This document shows, piece after piece, positions 17,514 through 28,846 of a stretch of DNA of 64,000 bases. Each line of letters begins with the position of its first letter. Positions within the stretch are counted from its first letter, which is position 1. The position numbers were made by a program, and so were the translations under genes. The DNA comes from Glaciecola sp. KUL10. GTDB taxonomy: Bacteria; Pseudomonadota; Gammaproteobacteria; Enterobacterales; Alteromonadaceae. The notes below the pieces were generated by a model. The model was given only the letters and a program-made list of their open reading frames with translations. It was not told where the DNA came from and searched no databases. Location of the stretch: positions 124,001 to 188,000 of the forward strand of contig NZ_BGNG01000008.1 of assembly GCF_003203515.1 (NCBI RefSeq), in the 5' to 3' direction.

Positions 17514-19112
17514 ATGAGTTTAGCACAACTGGGTAAAACACCTGGACAAGTCGAATCTATCATCGTTGAAAGTCCATATGTTGCAGATCCGTTGATCGCA
17601 TATCAAACCCTCGGCAAAACCAATAGTCTTTTATTGGAATCTGCAGAAATTGACAGTAAAGCAGATCTCAAAACGCTGTTGCTAATTGATGCAGCTTTAA
17701 GGATTCAATGCGATGGGGAGTCAGTAAGTGTCAAAGCACTGACTGATAATGGACAAGCCGTATTGCCTGTAATAGAAAATGCCTTAAATACGTTCTTAGT
17801 AGCATCATCTGAAACAAATGAACTTCGTTTCGATTTTAATCACACAGAACACGCAATGCTCGATGAAGACAAGCGACTCAAACAAGCAAGTGTATTTGAT
17901 GTGTTGCGTAGTATAAAAGATGAAATAACGACAATCAGAGACCATGCCCATGCAGTATTTCTAGGAGGGGTGCTCTCTTACGATTTGATTGAAACCTTTG
18001 AAGACTTGCCCGCTGTACCCAATGGTGTAAACGATTGCCCTGAATATGTTTTTTATCTTGCCGAAACCCTATTGTTAATTGATCATCAACAGCAAAAAAG
18101 CGAAATAATTGGTTCGGTGTTCAGTTGTGAAAACGTCGGAAATCACTACTTTGGTATTCATCAACGCATTGAAGCAATCAACAAAGCGCTCAACGCGTTG
18201 CCGACACAAATTGAAGCTGCACAAGCGCTTGAAGCGCACCCATTGTCTGTTTCAAAATCCGATGAAGAATATTGTGCAGATGTGCTAAAACTAAAAGAAA
18301 ACATATTAGACGGTGATATTTTTCAAGTCGTGCCATCACGCGCATTCAGTCTATCCTGCCCGTCACCACTTGCAGCTTATCAAGCACTTAAACAATCGAA
18401 TCCTTCACCTTATATGTTTTATTTGCAAGACCAGGATTTTGTGATTTTTGGCGCTTCTCCAGAGTCAGCGCTGAAATATGAAAAAAGTACCAATCAAGTT
18501 GAGGTTTATCCCATCGCAGGCACACGTCCGCGCGGAAAAAGAGCGAATGGCCAGATCGACTTTGATTTAGACAGTCGCCTAGAGCTAAATCTTAGAGAAG
18601 ACGAAAAAGAAAAATCAGAACATCTTATGCTGGTAGATCTTGCCAGAAACGATGTCGCTAGGGTCAGTATTTCTGGCACTCGACACGTAAAAGAACTGCT
18701 AAAAGTTGATCGATATTCGCATGTAATGCATTTGGTATCACGGGTAGTCGGTCAATTAAGACCCGACCTTGATGCCCTTCACGCGTATCAAGCCTGCATG
18801 AATATGGGCACCTTGGTCGGTGCGCCCAAAATCAGTGCGGCAAGCTTAGTGAGACAAGTCGAAAAGCAAAAACGTGGCAGCTACGGTGGCGCGGTAGGTT
18901 ATATCAATGGCAATGGAGACATGGATACCTGTATCGTAATCAGATCAGCATTTGTTAAAAATGGAACTGCCTACATACAAGCAGGTGCAGGTGTAGTGAA
19001 TGACTCCATTCCACAATCTGAAGCAGATGAAACACGCGCCAAAGCACAAGCGGTTATTTCGGCGATAAAGACTGCGCACACAACCGATAACTCAACGAAG
19101 ACGGGAGCTTAG
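17514..19112 (+). CDS. trpE: Anthranilate synthase component I
   Basis: Converts chorismate to anthranilate with TrpG-derived ammonia. The N-terminal tryptophan feedback site SLLLESAEI is at about residues 39-47. The C-terminal chorismate-binding domain shows IFQVVPSRAFSL, PIAGTRPRGKRANG, DLARNDVARVS, TLVGAPKISA and YGGAVGYINGNGDMDTCI. 532 aa. AGGAA lies six bases before the ATG. First gene of the operon; trpG begins one base after its stop codon. Confidence 0.97.
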   Translation: MSLAQLGKTPGQVESIIVESPYVADPLIAYQTLGKTNSLLLESAEIDSKADLKTLLLIDAALRIQCDGESVSVKALTDNGQAVLPVIENALNTFLVASSETNELRFDFNHTEHAMLDEDKRLKQASVFDVLRSIKDEITTIRDHAHAVFLGGVLSYDLIETFEDLPAVPNGVNDCPEYVFYLAETLLLIDHQQQKSEIIGSVFSCENVGNHYFGIHQRIEAINKALNALPTQIEAAQALEAHPLSVSKSDEEYCADVLKLKENILDGDIFQVVPSRAFSLSCPSPLAAYQALKQSNPSPYMFYLQDQDFVIFGASPESALKYEKSTNQVEVYPIAGTRPRGKRANGQIDFDLDSRLELNLREDEKEKSEHLMLVDLARNDVARVSISGTRHVKELLKVDRYSHVMHLVSRVVGQLRPDLDALHAYQACMNMGTLVGAPKISAASLVRQVEKQKRGSYGGAVGYINGNGDMDTCIVIRSAFVKNGTAYIQAGAGVVNDSIPQSEADETRAKAQAVISAIKTAHTTDNSTKTGA

Positions 19113-19113
19113 G

Positions 19114-19785
19114 ATGAAAAACACAAATATAAACCAAAGCTCACAAATCGAAGGTGCACAAATAGTACTGATTGATAACCTAGATTCGTTTTCTTACAAC
19201 CTAGTTGATGAACTCAGGACCCTCGGCGCTGAACTTACGATCTACCGCAATACAGTATCAGCACAAGAGGTGCTTAGGGTACTAGAAGAAAAATCTGCTT
19301 CAAACAAGGTACTATTAGTTATCTCACCAGGCCCTGGCGCACCATCGCAAGCGGGCTGCGTGCCTGAGCTTCTCAAAAAAGTGAGAGGCCGTTTTGCAGT
19401 GCTGGGTATTTGCCTTGGACATCAAGCGATTGTTGAAAGCTACAATGGCAAAGTCGGTCGTGCTCCGCATGTGATGCACGGCAAGTCCTCGTTAATGCAC
19501 TACAGTGACCACAAAGCCAATCAGACTATATTTAAAGACTTGAGCAACCCTTTATCGATAGCGCGTTATCACTCGCTCGCCGCTAAGCAAATGCCTGATA
19601 GTTTACAGGTAATTGCAGATATAGATGGTTTGCCTATGGCAGTTTTGCATGCCGATGATAATATGCTGGGCTTTCAGTTTCACCCCGAATCCATACTGAC
19701 GTGTGATGGAAGCCGATTACTAAAACAAAGCGCTGAATATCTATTAAATTCAAGCGTTTTAAATGCTGAAAAGGAGCACAGCTAA
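19114..19785 (+). CDS. trpG: Anthranilate synthase component II (glutamine amidotransferase)
   Basis: Class I glutamine amidotransferase supplying ammonia to TrpE. The nucleophile cysteine sits in LGICLGHQAIVES, and the catalytic His-Glu pair in FQFHPESIL. ISPGPGAP is also present. 223 aa and not fused to trpD, unlike in E. coli. Confidence 0.96.
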   Translation: MKNTNINQSSQIEGAQIVLIDNLDSFSYNLVDELRTLGAELTIYRNTVSAQEVLRVLEEKSASNKVLLVISPGPGAPSQAGCVPELLKKVRGRFAVLGICLGHQAIVESYNGKVGRAPHVMHGKSSLMHYSDHKANQTIFKDLSNPLSIARYHSLAAKQMPDSLQVIADIDGLPMAVLHADDNMLGFQFHPESILTCDGSRLLKQSAEYLLNSSVLNAEKEHS

Positions 19786-19786
19786 G

Positions 19787-20821
19787 ATGTCTTCATCGAT
19801 TGAAACCAGCGCCCTACTTGGACAACTCTTTGACGGTGGCGCATTAGATTTTAAAAAATCAAAACAACTGTTTACGCGAGTGCTATCGGGCGACTTAAGC
19901 GAAGTCGAAACGACCGCAGCTTTGATTGCACTCAAAATGAAAACAGAAACAAACGATGAAATCGCAGGTGCAGCACAAGCCATGACCGATTCAGCGCTTG
20001 AATTTCCAAGACCCAACTACGAATTCAGTGACATTGTGGGTACGGGTGGTGACGGCCATAATACAATTAACATAAGCTCTGCCGCTGCGGTAGTCGCTGC
20101 AAGTTGTGGGATAAAAGTAGCAAAACACGGCAATAGAAGTGTGTCGAGCAAATCGGGTTCATCTGATTTGTTCAATGCGTTTGGCATAGATTTAAACATG
20201 TCACCCACCGTTGCCCGCACTTGCTTAGATCATGCAGGTTTGTGCTTTTTGGCTGCCCCTAAATATCACTTGGGGATGAAATATGTTATGCCAATTAGGA
20301 CTGCGCTAAAAACCCGAACTTTGTTTAATATATTAGGGCCATTAGCGAACCCAGCGAAGCCTACTCATCACATGTTAGGTGTTTACACGCCAGCGCTTTT
20401 AGATATATACGCGAACATTCTTGTGAGCTTGAATAGAAACAATGCGTTTGTTGTACATGGAGATGGATTGGACGAGCTCGCGTTGCACGGCCCTAGTCAA
20501 ATAAGACACGTAAAAGACGGCGCTATCGAAAGCTTTACTGTTAGTCCAAGTGATTTTAACCTCAAAGAATTTTCTTTGGTCGATATTCAAGGTGGTGACC
20601 CCAGTGAAAACAAGCAGCTGATAGAAGCTGTTTTTAATGGTGAAGGTGCTGACGCACATACAAGTGCAATTGCCATGAATGCAGCGGCACTAATACACCT
20701 AAACGGAAAAAGTAAGGACTTCAAAGAAGCATGTGATATCGCTATGCAAGCTATCGCTTTAAAGAAACCCATGCAAGTCATTAACGAAGCGGCTGAACTC
20801 AGTCAGTCACAACAAGCATAA
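19787..20821 (+). CDS. trpD: Anthranilate phosphoribosyltransferase
   Basis: Joins anthranilate to PRPP. The PRPP loop GTGGDGHNTINISSAAAVVA, KHGNRSVSSKSGSSD and the anthranilate-site region are all in place. The ATG of MSSSIETSALL is preferred: AAGGAG precedes it by ten bases and it begins one base after the trpG stop. 344 aa. Confidence 0.96.
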   Translation: MSSSIETSALLGQLFDGGALDFKKSKQLFTRVLSGDLSEVETTAALIALKMKTETNDEIAGAAQAMTDSALEFPRPNYEFSDIVGTGGDGHNTINISSAAAVVAASCGIKVAKHGNRSVSSKSGSSDLFNAFGIDLNMSPTVARTCLDHAGLCFLAAPKYHLGMKYVMPIRTALKTRTLFNILGPLANPAKPTHHMLGVYTPALLDIYANILVSLNRNNAFVVHGDGLDELALHGPSQIRHVKDGAIESFTVSPSDFNLKEFSLVDIQGGDPSENKQLIEAVFNGEGADAHTSAIAMNAAALIHLNGKSKDFKEACDIAMQAIALKKPMQVINEAAELSQSQQA

Positions 20822-20833
20822 CGAGGAAGAGTC

Positions 20834-22228
20834 TTGGCCAACGTATTAGAAAAGATTGTCATTGATAAAAAAGCGGAAATTGCTCAACGCAAAATTGATT
20901 TTCCCTTGTCTGACTTCAAAGACCAATTAACGCCTAGCAAAAAAGACTTTTATGGCGCACTCAAAGCCCCAAATGCTAGCTTTATCTTAGAGTGCAAGAA
21001 GGCATCTCCTTCAAAAGGGTTGATTAGAGAACACTTTGACTTAGATGAAATTATTGATGCCTACTCAAAGTACGCTTCTTGTATTTCAGTACTGACCGAT
21101 GAAAAGTACTTTCAAGGTAAGTTTGAATACTTGCAGTATGTGACCGAAAGAGTTGAACAGCCCGTCATAAATAAAGACTTTTTTGTCGACCCGTATCAGA
21201 TTTACCTCGCTAGATATTATAATGCCGATGCGGTCTTGCTGATGCTTTCAGTTCTTAATGATCATGAATATGCAGAATTGTCAGCACTTGCAGAGAGCTT
21301 GTCACTGGCAGTTTTAACAGAAGTCAGTAATGAAGAAGAAGTGCATAGAGCATTAAAACTAAAGGCCAACATCATCGGTATCAACAACCGTAACTTGCGT
21401 GACCTAAGCACGGATTTAGCCACAACAGAACGCTTGGTTCCAATTATTAGAGAAAGTGGCTTTAAAGGCGCGATTATTTCAGAATCGGGTATCTATACCC
21501 ATCAAGAAGTTCGACGTTTAAGCCCTTTTGTTGATGCATTTTTAGTGGGTAGCGCGTTAATGGCGCAAGACAAACTTGAACTTGCTATTCAAACTTTACT
21601 GTATGGCGAAGTAAAAGTATGTGGTGTTACGTCACTAGATCAAGCTCGGTTGATTTCAAAATACCCAAGTTCTTATTTAGGGCTAATTTTTGTCGAACAG
21701 TCCCCTCGCTTTGTAGACGACGCAACAGCGCTTACTATTTCTCAGCATATTGATAAGCCATTAGTGGGTGTTTTCCAGAATCACAAAATTGAATTCATAT
21801 GTGAAAAGGTCAAACGTTTTGGACTAGCGATAGTGCAATTACATGGCGATGAATGCGAAAATTATATTTCGACATTAAAAGGTGATTTGCCTGAAAACTG
21901 CCAAATATGGAAAGCAGTGGGCGTTGAAAACGAACTTGACTTAGAAGGGTTAGAGTCACGCTTTCAAAATGTCGACAGACTCTTATTGGATACCAAAATC
22001 GGCGCGCAATCAGGTGGTACGGGCCAAACTTTTGATTGGCGATGGTTATCGCAGATTTGCGAAACAACACGCATTGCGTTAGCAGGCGGTATTAGTCCTG
22101 ACAATGCAAATAAAGCCAGATTAAGTAAAGCACAGATTATAGATGTAAACAGCGGCATAGAGTCACAAAAAGGGGTCAAAGACCCTGCTAAGTTAGATGC
22201 GCTGTTTGATGCAATTAGAGAATACTAG
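20834..22228 (+). CDS. trpCF: Fused indole-3-glycerol-phosphate synthase / phosphoribosylanthranilate isomerase
   Basis: Two barrels in one chain. The N-terminal synthase half has [29 protein letters not shown] and [15 protein letters not shown]. The isomerase half starts near residue 256 at [14 protein letters not shown] and ends with [13 protein letters not shown] and DVNSGIE. 464 aa. The start codon is TTG (TTGGCCAACG) with GAGGAAGAG just upstream; no ATG or GTG is available between the trpD stop and the conserved region. Fusion is as in enterics and Alteromonadales. Confidence 0.95.
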   Translation: MANVLEKIVIDKKAEIAQRKIDFPLSDFKDQLTPSKKDFYGALKAPNASFILECKKASPSKGLIREHFDLDEIIDAYSKYASCISVLTDEKYFQGKFEYLQYVTERVEQPVINKDFFVDPYQIYLARYYNADAVLLMLSVLNDHEYAELSALAESLSLAVLTEVSNEEEVHRALKLKANIIGINNRNLRDLSTDLATTERLVPIIRESGFKGAIISESGIYTHQEVRRLSPFVDAFLVGSALMAQDKLELAIQTLLYGEVKVCGVTSLDQARLISKYPSSYLGLIFVEQSPRFVDDATALTISQHIDKPLVGVFQNHKIEFICEKVKRFGLAIVQLHGDECENYISTLKGDLPENCQIWKAVGVENELDLEGLESRFQNVDRLLLDTKIGAQSGGTGQTFDWRWLSQICETTRIALAGGISPDNANKARLSKAQIIDVNSGIESQKGVKDPAKLDALFDAIREY

Positions 22229-22244
22229 TAAAGGTAACGCGAAA

Positions 22245-23438
22245 ATGAACGCAATAAACAAAGAGTTGAATACCAAATTTGGTGATTTTGGTGGCATGTA
22301 TGTCCCAGAATTGCTGATCCCAGCACTAGACCAGTTGGAACAAGCTTTTTTAGATGCCAAAGACGACCCTAGCTTTCAAGACGAATTTTTATCACTATTA
22401 AAAGACTACGCAGGCAGGCCAACTTCAATGACACTGACACGCAATATCGTGTCTAACCCATTGGTAAAACTGTATTTAAAACGCGAAGACTTATTGCACG
22501 GCGGTGCGCACAAAACAAACCAAGTACTAGGTCAAGCGCTATTGACCAAGCGCATGGGTAAAACCGAAGTCATCGCTGAAACGGGCGCCGGACAACACGG
22601 TGTAGCCACTGCACTAGCCTGCGCACTATTAGGTTTAAAAGCGCGTATTTATATGGGTGCAAAAGACGTTGAACGCCAAAGTCCTAACGTGTTTAGAATG
22701 CGTTTAATGGGCGCTGAGGTCATTCCTGTTGACTCTGGCTCGGGTACACTAAAGGATGCCGTTAACGAGGCGATGCGAGATTGGTCCGCTAACTACGATA
22801 AAGCGCACTACTTGTTGGGCACTGCTGCTGGCCCTCACCCTTTCCCAACCATAGTACGTGAATACCACCGCATGATCGGCGAAGAAACACGTGCACAAAT
22901 CATGGAAAAAGAAGGTCGCTTGCCAGATGCTGTTGTTGCTTGTGTCGGCGGTGGATCGAACGCAATTGGTATGTTTGCCGATTTTATCGACGAGCCAAGT
23001 GTTAAATTAGTCGGTGTTGAACCTGCCGGTAAAGGTGTTCATACCAAAGAACACGGTGCGACTATTTGCACAGGCACAAAAGGCATTTTGCACGGTGCTT
23101 ATACGTTTATTATGCAAGATCAAGACGGCCAAATCGAAGAGTCTTATTCGGTATCTGCTGGCTTAGACTATCCAGCTGTCGGTCCTCAACATGCATACCT
23201 AGCAGAAACCGGGCGTGCCGAATATCATGCTGTTACCGATGATGAAGCACTTAATGCGTTTCAACTATTGGCGAAAAAAGAAGGGATTATCCCGGCTTTA
23301 GAAACGTCACACGCCCTTGCCCACGCGCTTAATATGGCCGATGAAGCAACCGAAGAAACAATCATCGTGGTTAATTTATCTGGTCGTGGGGATAAAGACC
23401 TAGCGCACGTAACCAGTATTTTGGGAGACAAGCTATGA
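22245..23438 (+). CDS. trpB: Tryptophan synthase beta chain
   Basis: PLP enzyme condensing indole and serine. The PLP lysine is in [14 protein letters not shown], the phosphate-binding loop in [12 protein letters not shown], and [13 protein letters not shown] and [14 protein letters not shown] are complete. The start [21 protein letters not shown] gives 397 aa; the longer frame reads back into trpCF. It ends in an ATGA overlap with trpA. Confidence 0.97.
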   Translation: MNAINKELNTKFGDFGGMYVPELLIPALDQLEQAFLDAKDDPSFQDEFLSLLKDYAGRPTSMTLTRNIVSNPLVKLYLKREDLLHGGAHKTNQVLGQALLTKRMGKTEVIAETGAGQHGVATALACALLGLKARIYMGAKDVERQSPNVFRMRLMGAEVIPVDSGSGTLKDAVNEAMRDWSANYDKAHYLLGTAAGPHPFPTIVREYHRMIGEETRAQIMEKEGRLPDAVVACVGGGSNAIGMFADFIDEPSVKLVGVEPAGKGVHTKEHGATICTGTKGILHGAYTFIMQDQDGQIEESYSVSAGLDYPAVGPQHAYLAETGRAEYHAVTDDEALNAFQLLAKKEGIIPALETSHALAHALNMADEATEETIIVVNLSGRGDKDLAHVTSILGDKL

Positions 23439-24247
23439 GCATGACTACTCGTTACGCAGATATGTTTACAAGCCTAAAAACAAAAAATCAGGGTGCTTTT
23501 GTTCCGTTTGTGATGTTAGGTGACCCTGATAAACAAAGCTCACTGGAAATTATCAAAACGCTTATTGAAAATGGCGCAGATGCACTAGAACTTGGCATTC
23601 CCTATTCAGATCCTATTGCCGATGGCCCCACCATTCAAAAAGCAAGTATCCGTGCATTGGGTAACGGGATAAGGCCGAGTGACTGTTTTGATATACTTAC
23701 CGAAATTAGAGCTGCCTATCCTGATATCCCCATTGGCCTGCTGTTGTATTCTAACCTTGTCCTCGCACAAGGAATTGATGAGTTTTATGCAAAAGCAAAT
23801 GCAGCAGGAGTAGACTCAATATTAATAGCTGACGTGCCACTAAGAGAAGCCGATCGTTTTATTGAAATAGCCAAACACAACAATGTGCAGCAGATTTTAA
23901 TTGCTCCTCCCAATGCATCTGATGAGACACTTCAGCAGATTGGTGAAAAATCATCTGGCTATACTTACTTGTTGGGCCGCGCAGGTGTAACCGGTGCAGA
24001 AACAGCAGTAGAAATTCCTGCGTCTGAGTTAGTGGATAAGTTAAATCAATACAAAGTAGCGCCACCACTATTAGGCTTTGGGATTTCAACACCTGAACAA
24101 GTAAAATCTGCAATTGAATCGGGCGCTGCAGGTGCAATTTCTGGTTCTGCAACAGTGAATTTAATTGAGAAAAACTTGAACGATAAAACAGCCATGCTCA
24201 ACGATTTGGGTAGTTTTGTCGCATCGATGAAAGCAGCCACGCTATAG
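23435..24247 (+). CDS. trpA: Tryptophan synthase alpha chain
   Basis: TIM barrel that releases indole from indole-3-glycerol phosphate. The catalytic Glu is in [19 protein letters not shown] (with the second acid in PYSDP), and the phosphate site is [10 protein letters not shown] and GAISGSA. 270 aa. The four-base overlap with trpB suggests coupled translation of the alpha and beta subunits. A terminator begins within the last codons. Confidence 0.97.
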   Translation: MSMTTRYADMFTSLKTKNQGAFVPFVMLGDPDKQSSLEIIKTLIENGADALELGIPYSDPIADGPTIQKASIRALGNGIRPSDCFDILTEIRAAYPDIPIGLLLYSNLVLAQGIDEFYAKANAAGVDSILIADVPLREADRFIEIAKHNNVQQILIAPPNASDETLQQIGEKSSGYTYLLGRAGVTGAETAVEIPASELVDKLNQYKVAPPLLGFGISTPEQVKSAIESGAAGAISGSATVNLIEKNLNDKTAMLNDLGSFVASMKAATL

Positions 24248-24260
24248 TGGCTGTTTTTTT
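24234..24260 (+). terminator. trp operon terminator
   Basis: Stem CAGCCAC / GTGGCTG closing on GCTATA and followed by seven T. It overlaps the trpA stop codon. Confidence 0.9.
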
Positions 24261-24360
24261 GCTTAATTTCGTCCTTAATTCAATCAAGCAAAACGCTAAG
24301 TGGATATAATCCATCTAGACAAAATTCTTTAACCAAATAATTAAAAGAAGCGAAATCACC

Positions 24361-24663
24361 ATGTTATTTATGATTTTTTGTGAAGATAAGCCCAACAGTA
24401 TGGAGCTTCGCATGCAGACGCGCCCTGCCCATCTTGACTACATTCAACCACTGGTGAATGAATCTCGGTTATTGTGTGCAGGACCGACCCCATTCTATGA
24501 TCCAGAAAATACAGGCAAATTGGGTGTGAGCGGTTCATTAATAATCGCAGAATTTGACTCATTACAAGAAGCTCAAGACTGGGCGGCAAACGACCCATAT
24601 GCGTTAGCGGGGTTATTTAGTTCGGTTATCGTTAAACCTTATCTTGTAGTATTGCCAAAATAA
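24361..24663 (+). CDS. yciI: YciI family protein
   Basis: Small ferredoxin-like (YCII) domain protein of 100 aa. The conserved His in RPAHLDYI and the Asp in ANDPYALAGLF are the paired residues of the family's putative active site. Function is not established. It stands near the trp operon in many gammaproteobacteria, as here, but has its own start after the trp terminator. Confidence 0.88.
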   Translation: MLFMIFCEDKPNSMELRMQTRPAHLDYIQPLVNESRLLCAGPTPFYDPENTGKLGVSGSLIIAEFDSLQEAQDWAANDPYALAGLFSSVIVKPYLVVLPK

Positions 24664-24683
24664 CCAATCGAAGAATAAAGGGA

Positions 24684-25118
24684 ATGAACATGAATGAAGA
24701 CAGCTTATATATTAGCCGAAGTATCAGCATTCCCATCTCACAATTGGAGTTCAGCGCAACAAGGGCTCAGGGCGCGGGAGGCCAACACGTTAACAAGGTT
24801 TCTACAGCTATTTATCTGCGATTCAACATTAAGGCCTCATTGCTACCTTTAAGAGTAAAGGAAAAATTGTTGAACACAAAGCAAGCGAACGTCACTAAAG
24901 ACGGTGAAGTACTTATCAAAGCTCAAAATCATAGAACACAAGAACTCAATAGACGCGACGCAATCGATAGATTTAAAAAGCTAATTCAGGACGCTAGCTT
25001 TATTCCAGCAGAAAGAAAAGCAACAAAACCGACGAGAACAAGCGTGAAAAAGCGTCTCGACAGTAAGACAAAACACAGTACTAAAAAACATTTGCGAAAA
25101 AACGTCTCGTTTGACTGA
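24684..25118 (+). CDS. arfB: Alternative ribosome-rescue factor ArfB (YaeJ)
   Basis: Codon-independent peptidyl-tRNA hydrolase that frees stalled ribosomes. The release-factor catalytic motif GGQ is in RAQGAGGQHVNKVSTA (about residues 28-43). The C-terminus is very basic (KKRLDSKTKHSTKKHLRK), as needed to enter the empty mRNA channel. 144 aa, the usual size. 20 bp after yciI, probably co-transcribed. Confidence 0.92.
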   Translation: MNMNEDSLYISRSISIPISQLEFSATRAQGAGGQHVNKVSTAIYLRFNIKASLLPLRVKEKLLNTKQANVTKDGEVLIKAQNHRTQELNRRDAIDRFKKLIQDASFIPAERKATKPTRTSVKKRLDSKTKHSTKKHLRKNVSFD

Positions 25119-25134
25119 GTTATATTTGCAAGTA

Positions 25135-27129
25135 TTACACTTTGTACTGAGACACTGAAGCATGAAGCGTTTTACCGTTATTTTCGATTTGCGCGAACAA
25201 ATCATTCATGGTGTTGATCGCCCCAAGCTCTCTGGTTGCTGCTTCTAGCACCATTTTTGCTTCATTTGATATATTGGCAGCGGTATGTGTTTGTTCTTCA
25301 GATGCACTGGCAAACTGAGCTGAATTAAGATCAACTGCATTGGCCAAACTCATTAGTTCATCACTAAGTGCTTTCACACCATCACAAGCACTCATTGCAA
25401 GATCAATCGATTGCTTACCGCTATCAACTGCCTCAACTACTTCACCACTTGCTTGTTGCAGGTTTTGCAATAGAGCTGCAATTTGCTCCGTCGCCTTTTG
25501 ACTGTTTGATGCAAGATTTCTCACCTCATCTGCTACCACAGCAAATCCTCGTCCATGTTCACCGGCTCTCGCGGCTTCTATTGCGGCATTGAGAGCTAAC
25601 AAATTGGTTTGCTCAGAGATTGCATTAATACTGACCAAAATATTATTTATTTCAGCAACTTGCTCATTGGTAGAAGAAGCCTTATCGGTTATGTCTGTCA
25701 TATTGGACGCTAAGCCACTGATAGCACTTTTATTTTGTAATGTTAATGCGTCACTTTGCCTAATCTTTTCATTTAGCTTCTGACTAGTATCTTTAGTTTC
25801 ACTTGCCGCTCTGGCAATTTCAAGACTCGTCTGAGACATCTCATCAACTGCAACTACGATATTATTGACCATTAATTGAGTACCATTTGCATCGTCAATG
25901 ACTGTCGCCTTTGCAGCATTAAATTCATGGTTTAGTTGATCGCTGTTTCCTATTGCTGATGTTATTTTTTGGATGCATCTGCGAAGCACATCAATGCTAG
26001 CCTCAATATCTTTTGAGATATCGCCCAATTCATCGTTGCTATCGATAGTGCAATCTGAGCGCAGGTCTTTGTGGCTAATAATATTGTCTAAATTATCGCG
26101 AAGTGCCTTTAACTCATTGCGCAAAGTCGACACCAAGTAAAAACTTATCGAACCTAAACCCAAAAGTACCAATGAAGTAAAAACAATCTTAACTAGCATC
26201 CATAGACTTGCGGAAGATTTTTCACTCTCAGCAAGAGATAAGTTTTGTGTCCATTGTGCATCCACTAACTTTTTAACACCCGCAATCTGAGTAGTCGCTA
26301 CACCAAACCAGTCGGCAGCTTGGACCGGACTATTGCTTGCGTCAAATGCAATTTCTTGATTTAACACAAAGCTGTGAACTTGCTTTATCTTGTCTGCGGT
26401 ATCGTTACTGATCAATGCATTAAAAGCGGAAGCTTCTGCGCCGCTTAAACTGCTTTTTAGCATATCACCTATCGCCGACATCTCATTGACATACAGTTCT
26501 ATATCTTTTCGTGCGCTTTCACTTAAATTATTTCGTGCAAGTACTCCGTTGATTTTTCCTCGCGCTTGTCCAGCTCTCTCTTTAAACCACGCATAATTTG
26601 TTGCAACTCCAACTCCGATTTGTTGTTGGGATGAATTTATGCCCGCACGGAGCATGTTAATTGCATCCAATGCAAGTCGATTAAGCTTGCTGTAAAAAGC
26701 AAAGGCATTGGCACCGTTTCTTTGATCAACTTGGCGCCTCACCCTTTCTTTTCCGTCTATATGTGAAAGCAATGCAGAGAGTGTCTGACGCAGATCGACC
26801 CCAGTTTGATTATCTGAGTTAAGCAGTTTTTTCAAGTTTGAAATTGCGCTATCAGCTTTGATGCGCTGAGCATCAACTTTTGCCTTTGCTTGCTCACTTG
26901 GTTTCCCTAAAAAGCCCGCCGTCAATCCTCGTTCAACAGCATGTTGATGAGCAACATTGTCAAGCGCAAACATCAATTCGGTAATTGCAAAATCTTTGCT
27001 TGCGTTACTGCTACTAGTGGCGGAATACTTTAGGTTGATTCCTGCAAAGCTTAAAAGCGCAATAAAAGAAAGGAGCACACTTAATAGTGTGAGGCTGACA
27101 ATTGAGAATTTTGATAGCTGCGCTGCCAT
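25135..27129 (-). CDS. Methyl-accepting chemotaxis protein with NIT sensor
   Basis: 664-aa receptor. TM1 is at about residues 9-31. A periplasmic nitrate/nitrite-type (NIT) sensor follows, with [20 protein letters not shown] and the paired helices typical of that domain. TM2 is near 307-330, then a HAMP region and the signalling hairpin with the near-invariant tip [20 protein letters not shown] and [13 protein letters not shown]. No C-terminal CheR-tether pentapeptide is visible. The ligand cannot be read from the sequence; nitrate or nitrite is the family precedent. Confidence 0.9.
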   Translation of the reverse strand: MAAQLSKFSIVSLTLLSVLLSFIALLSFAGINLKYSATSSSNASKDFAITELMFALDNVAHQHAVERGLTAGFLGKPSEQAKAKVDAQRIKADSAISNLKKLLNSDNQTGVDLRQTLSALLSHIDGKERVRRQVDQRNGANAFAFYSKLNRLALDAINMLRAGINSSQQQIGVGVATNYAWFKERAGQARGKINGVLARNNLSESARKDIELYVNEMSAIGDMLKSSLSGAEASAFNALISNDTADKIKQVHSFVLNQEIAFDASNSPVQAADWFGVATTQIAGVKKLVDAQWTQNLSLAESEKSSASLWMLVKIVFTSLVLLGLGSISFYLVSTLRNELKALRDNLDNIISHKDLRSDCTIDSNDELGDISKDIEASIDVLRRCIQKITSAIGNSDQLNHEFNAAKATVIDDANGTQLMVNNIVVAVDEMSQTSLEIARAASETKDTSQKLNEKIRQSDALTLQNKSAISGLASNMTDITDKASSTNEQVAEINNILVSINAISEQTNLLALNAAIEAARAGEHGRGFAVVADEVRNLASNSQKATEQIAALLQNLQQASGEVVEAVDSGKQSIDLAMSACDGVKALSDELMSLANAVDLNSAQFASASEEQTHTAANISNEAKMVLEAATRELGAINTMNDLFAQIENNGKTLHASVSQYKV

Positions 27130-27260
27130 AGATAAAGGGTATCCTAAATTGGGCTGTCCGTGGCAATTTAAACGCTTGATTTACTTAAAGCGCGATCGTA
27201 TCTCGATATATCGGCACATTTTTTCAAGCGTTTAGCACTAATTCCAATTAATTAGAAGAG

Positions 27261-28316
27261 TCACACCTTTTCACTAACACTATTATAAAGCGGCTTGTCG
27301 ACATCACTAGATAGCAAAATTGCAATCCACTTTGATTCTTCTCTTGATTCAAGAGCAATTTTGACAACCATTGTTAAGGGAACTGATAACAACATTCCAA
27401 CAGACCCCAACAGCCAACCCCAAAATATTAATGACAAAAACACCACGAGTGTGGACAAACCTAGCCCTTTACCCATAAATCTTGGTTCAATCATATTGCC
27501 CATAACAGTATTTACCACTAAAAAACCAAGACCTGCTAGCCCAGCAGTAGCGAAGCCAAACTCAACGAATGCCATTAAAACGGCAGGAATGGCTGCGATA
27601 ATAGAACCAATATTTGGAATGTAATTCAATAAAAATGATAATACCGCCCAAAGAAGAAAATGATCGACGCCTAACACATATAGCCAAACCCCGATGAAAG
27701 TGCCTGTCCCAATACTCACTAGCGTCTTTATCGCCAAATAGCTATTTACTGACTTTAAAAATCGGTCGATGTGCGTCATTTGCATCTCAGGGTCAGCCAA
27801 CGCAACATGTATACGTTTGGGCATGGACTCCGCATCAAACAGCATAAAAATAACCGTTAGTAGTATTAAAAAGAGATTAGATAACACGTTACCCATGCCG
27901 GCCAAAAAATTAGTTGCCATGGACATAGCCATGCCCGGATCGAGATAGGACAAGATTAAACTTTGATCAACGTTAATGTTCAACACTGCTAACTTTTCGA
28001 GTATCCAAGCAAATTCACCAGATAACTGAGTGGTGTATTGAGGCATATTTTGCCTAAATTCTGTTAAAGATTGCGTGACCAAACCGGCAAGCATGAATCC
28101 TATTATCAAAATAAACAGTATTACTAAGGTGACACTTAGTGCGCGCGGGATTTTATAACGGCTTGCCCAGTTTATTAAGGGGCTGCACGCAATTGCTATA
28201 AATGCAGATAATAAAAATGGCACCATGATAACGCTAGCCGCTTTGATGCCAGCGAAAACGATAATTAAGCATGCGCTCACTAAGAGTACTTTTGCACTAG
28301 GTGATTTAATATCCAT
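27261..28316 (-). CDS. AI-2E/PerM family transporter
   Basis: 351-aa polytopic membrane protein with about eight hydrophobic helices. The family blocks [21 protein letters not shown] and a glycine-rich [19 protein letters not shown] are clear. Relatives include TqsA (AI-2 export) and PerM/YdiK, so the substrate is open. It is divergent from the folX unit. Confidence 0.85.
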   Translation of the reverse strand: MDIKSPSAKVLLVSACLIIVFAGIKAASVIMVPFLLSAFIAIACSPLINWASRYKIPRALSVTLVILFILIIGFMLAGLVTQSLTEFRQNMPQYTTQLSGEFAWILEKLAVLNINVDQSLILSYLDPGMAMSMATNFLAGMGNVLSNLFLILLTVIFMLFDAESMPKRIHVALADPEMQMTHIDRFLKSVNSYLAIKTLVSIGTGTFIGVWLYVLGVDHFLLWAVLSFLLNYIPNIGSIIAAIPAVLMAFVEFGFATAGLAGLGFLVVNTVMGNMIEPRFMGKGLGLSTLVVFLSLIFWGWLLGSVGMLLSVPLTMVVKIALESREESKWIAILLSSDVDKPLYNSVSEKV

Positions 28317-28474
28317 ATTTGTATGTAAGATTCCGATTTGATTTTTACTTTTGTATTTCGACTACTATAGTTAAAAACAGAGGGATAAAAAAGAAGAGTT
28401 ATAAATTAGCGTCTTATGTACCAGAGGCATCATGCCTTATAACTACAATAAACACAGAAGGAAGTTTAGATTTA

Positions 28475-28840
28475 ATGAAACTAAACCAAGCAACGATAAG
28501 AATAAAAAATTTACGTTTACGCACGTATATCGGTATCAATGAAGATGAAATTAAAAATCAGCAAGACGTTATCATTAATGTATTGATTCATTATGACGCG
28601 GTTAAAGCAACGGCAACTGATCAAATGGACGATGCGCTAAACTATAAAACAATCACTAAAGCTATTATTAGGCTAGTAGAGGACAACCGCTTCTATTTAT
28701 TAGAAAAACTTACTGCCGACGTGCTCGCTATCGCGGCAGAACATCCGTGGGTCACGTTTGCTGAAGCAGAGGTAGATAAACCTCATGCTTTACGATTTTC
28801 AGACTCGGTCTCATTGGCATTATCTTGCACTAAAGGGTAG
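28475..28840 (+). CDS. folX: Dihydroneopterin triphosphate 2'-epimerase
   Basis: 121-aa T-fold enzyme very close in wording to E. coli Fol[19 protein letters not shown] at the N-terminus, [13 protein letters not shown], and [12 protein letters not shown] with the catalytic Lys. The start is the ATG of [10 protein letters not shown], with AAGGAAG ten bases before it; the open frame extends 52 unlikely codons further. FolX rather than FolB is supported by the [10 protein letters not shown] tail and by yfcH following at once, the same pair as in E. coli. Confidence 0.92.
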   Translation: MKLNQATIRIKNLRLRTYIGINEDEIKNQQDVIINVLIHYDAVKATATDQMDDALNYKTITKAIIRLVEDNRFYLLEKLTADVLAIAAEHPWVTFAEAEVDKPHALRFSDSVSLALSCTKG

Positions 28841-28846
28841 ATAGAT

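Noticed and set aside
28319-28474. Upstream extension of folX by 52 codons
   Set aside because: FolX homologues begin near [10 protein letters not shown], and a good ribosome site lies just before that ATG. The upstream part resembles leader DNA.
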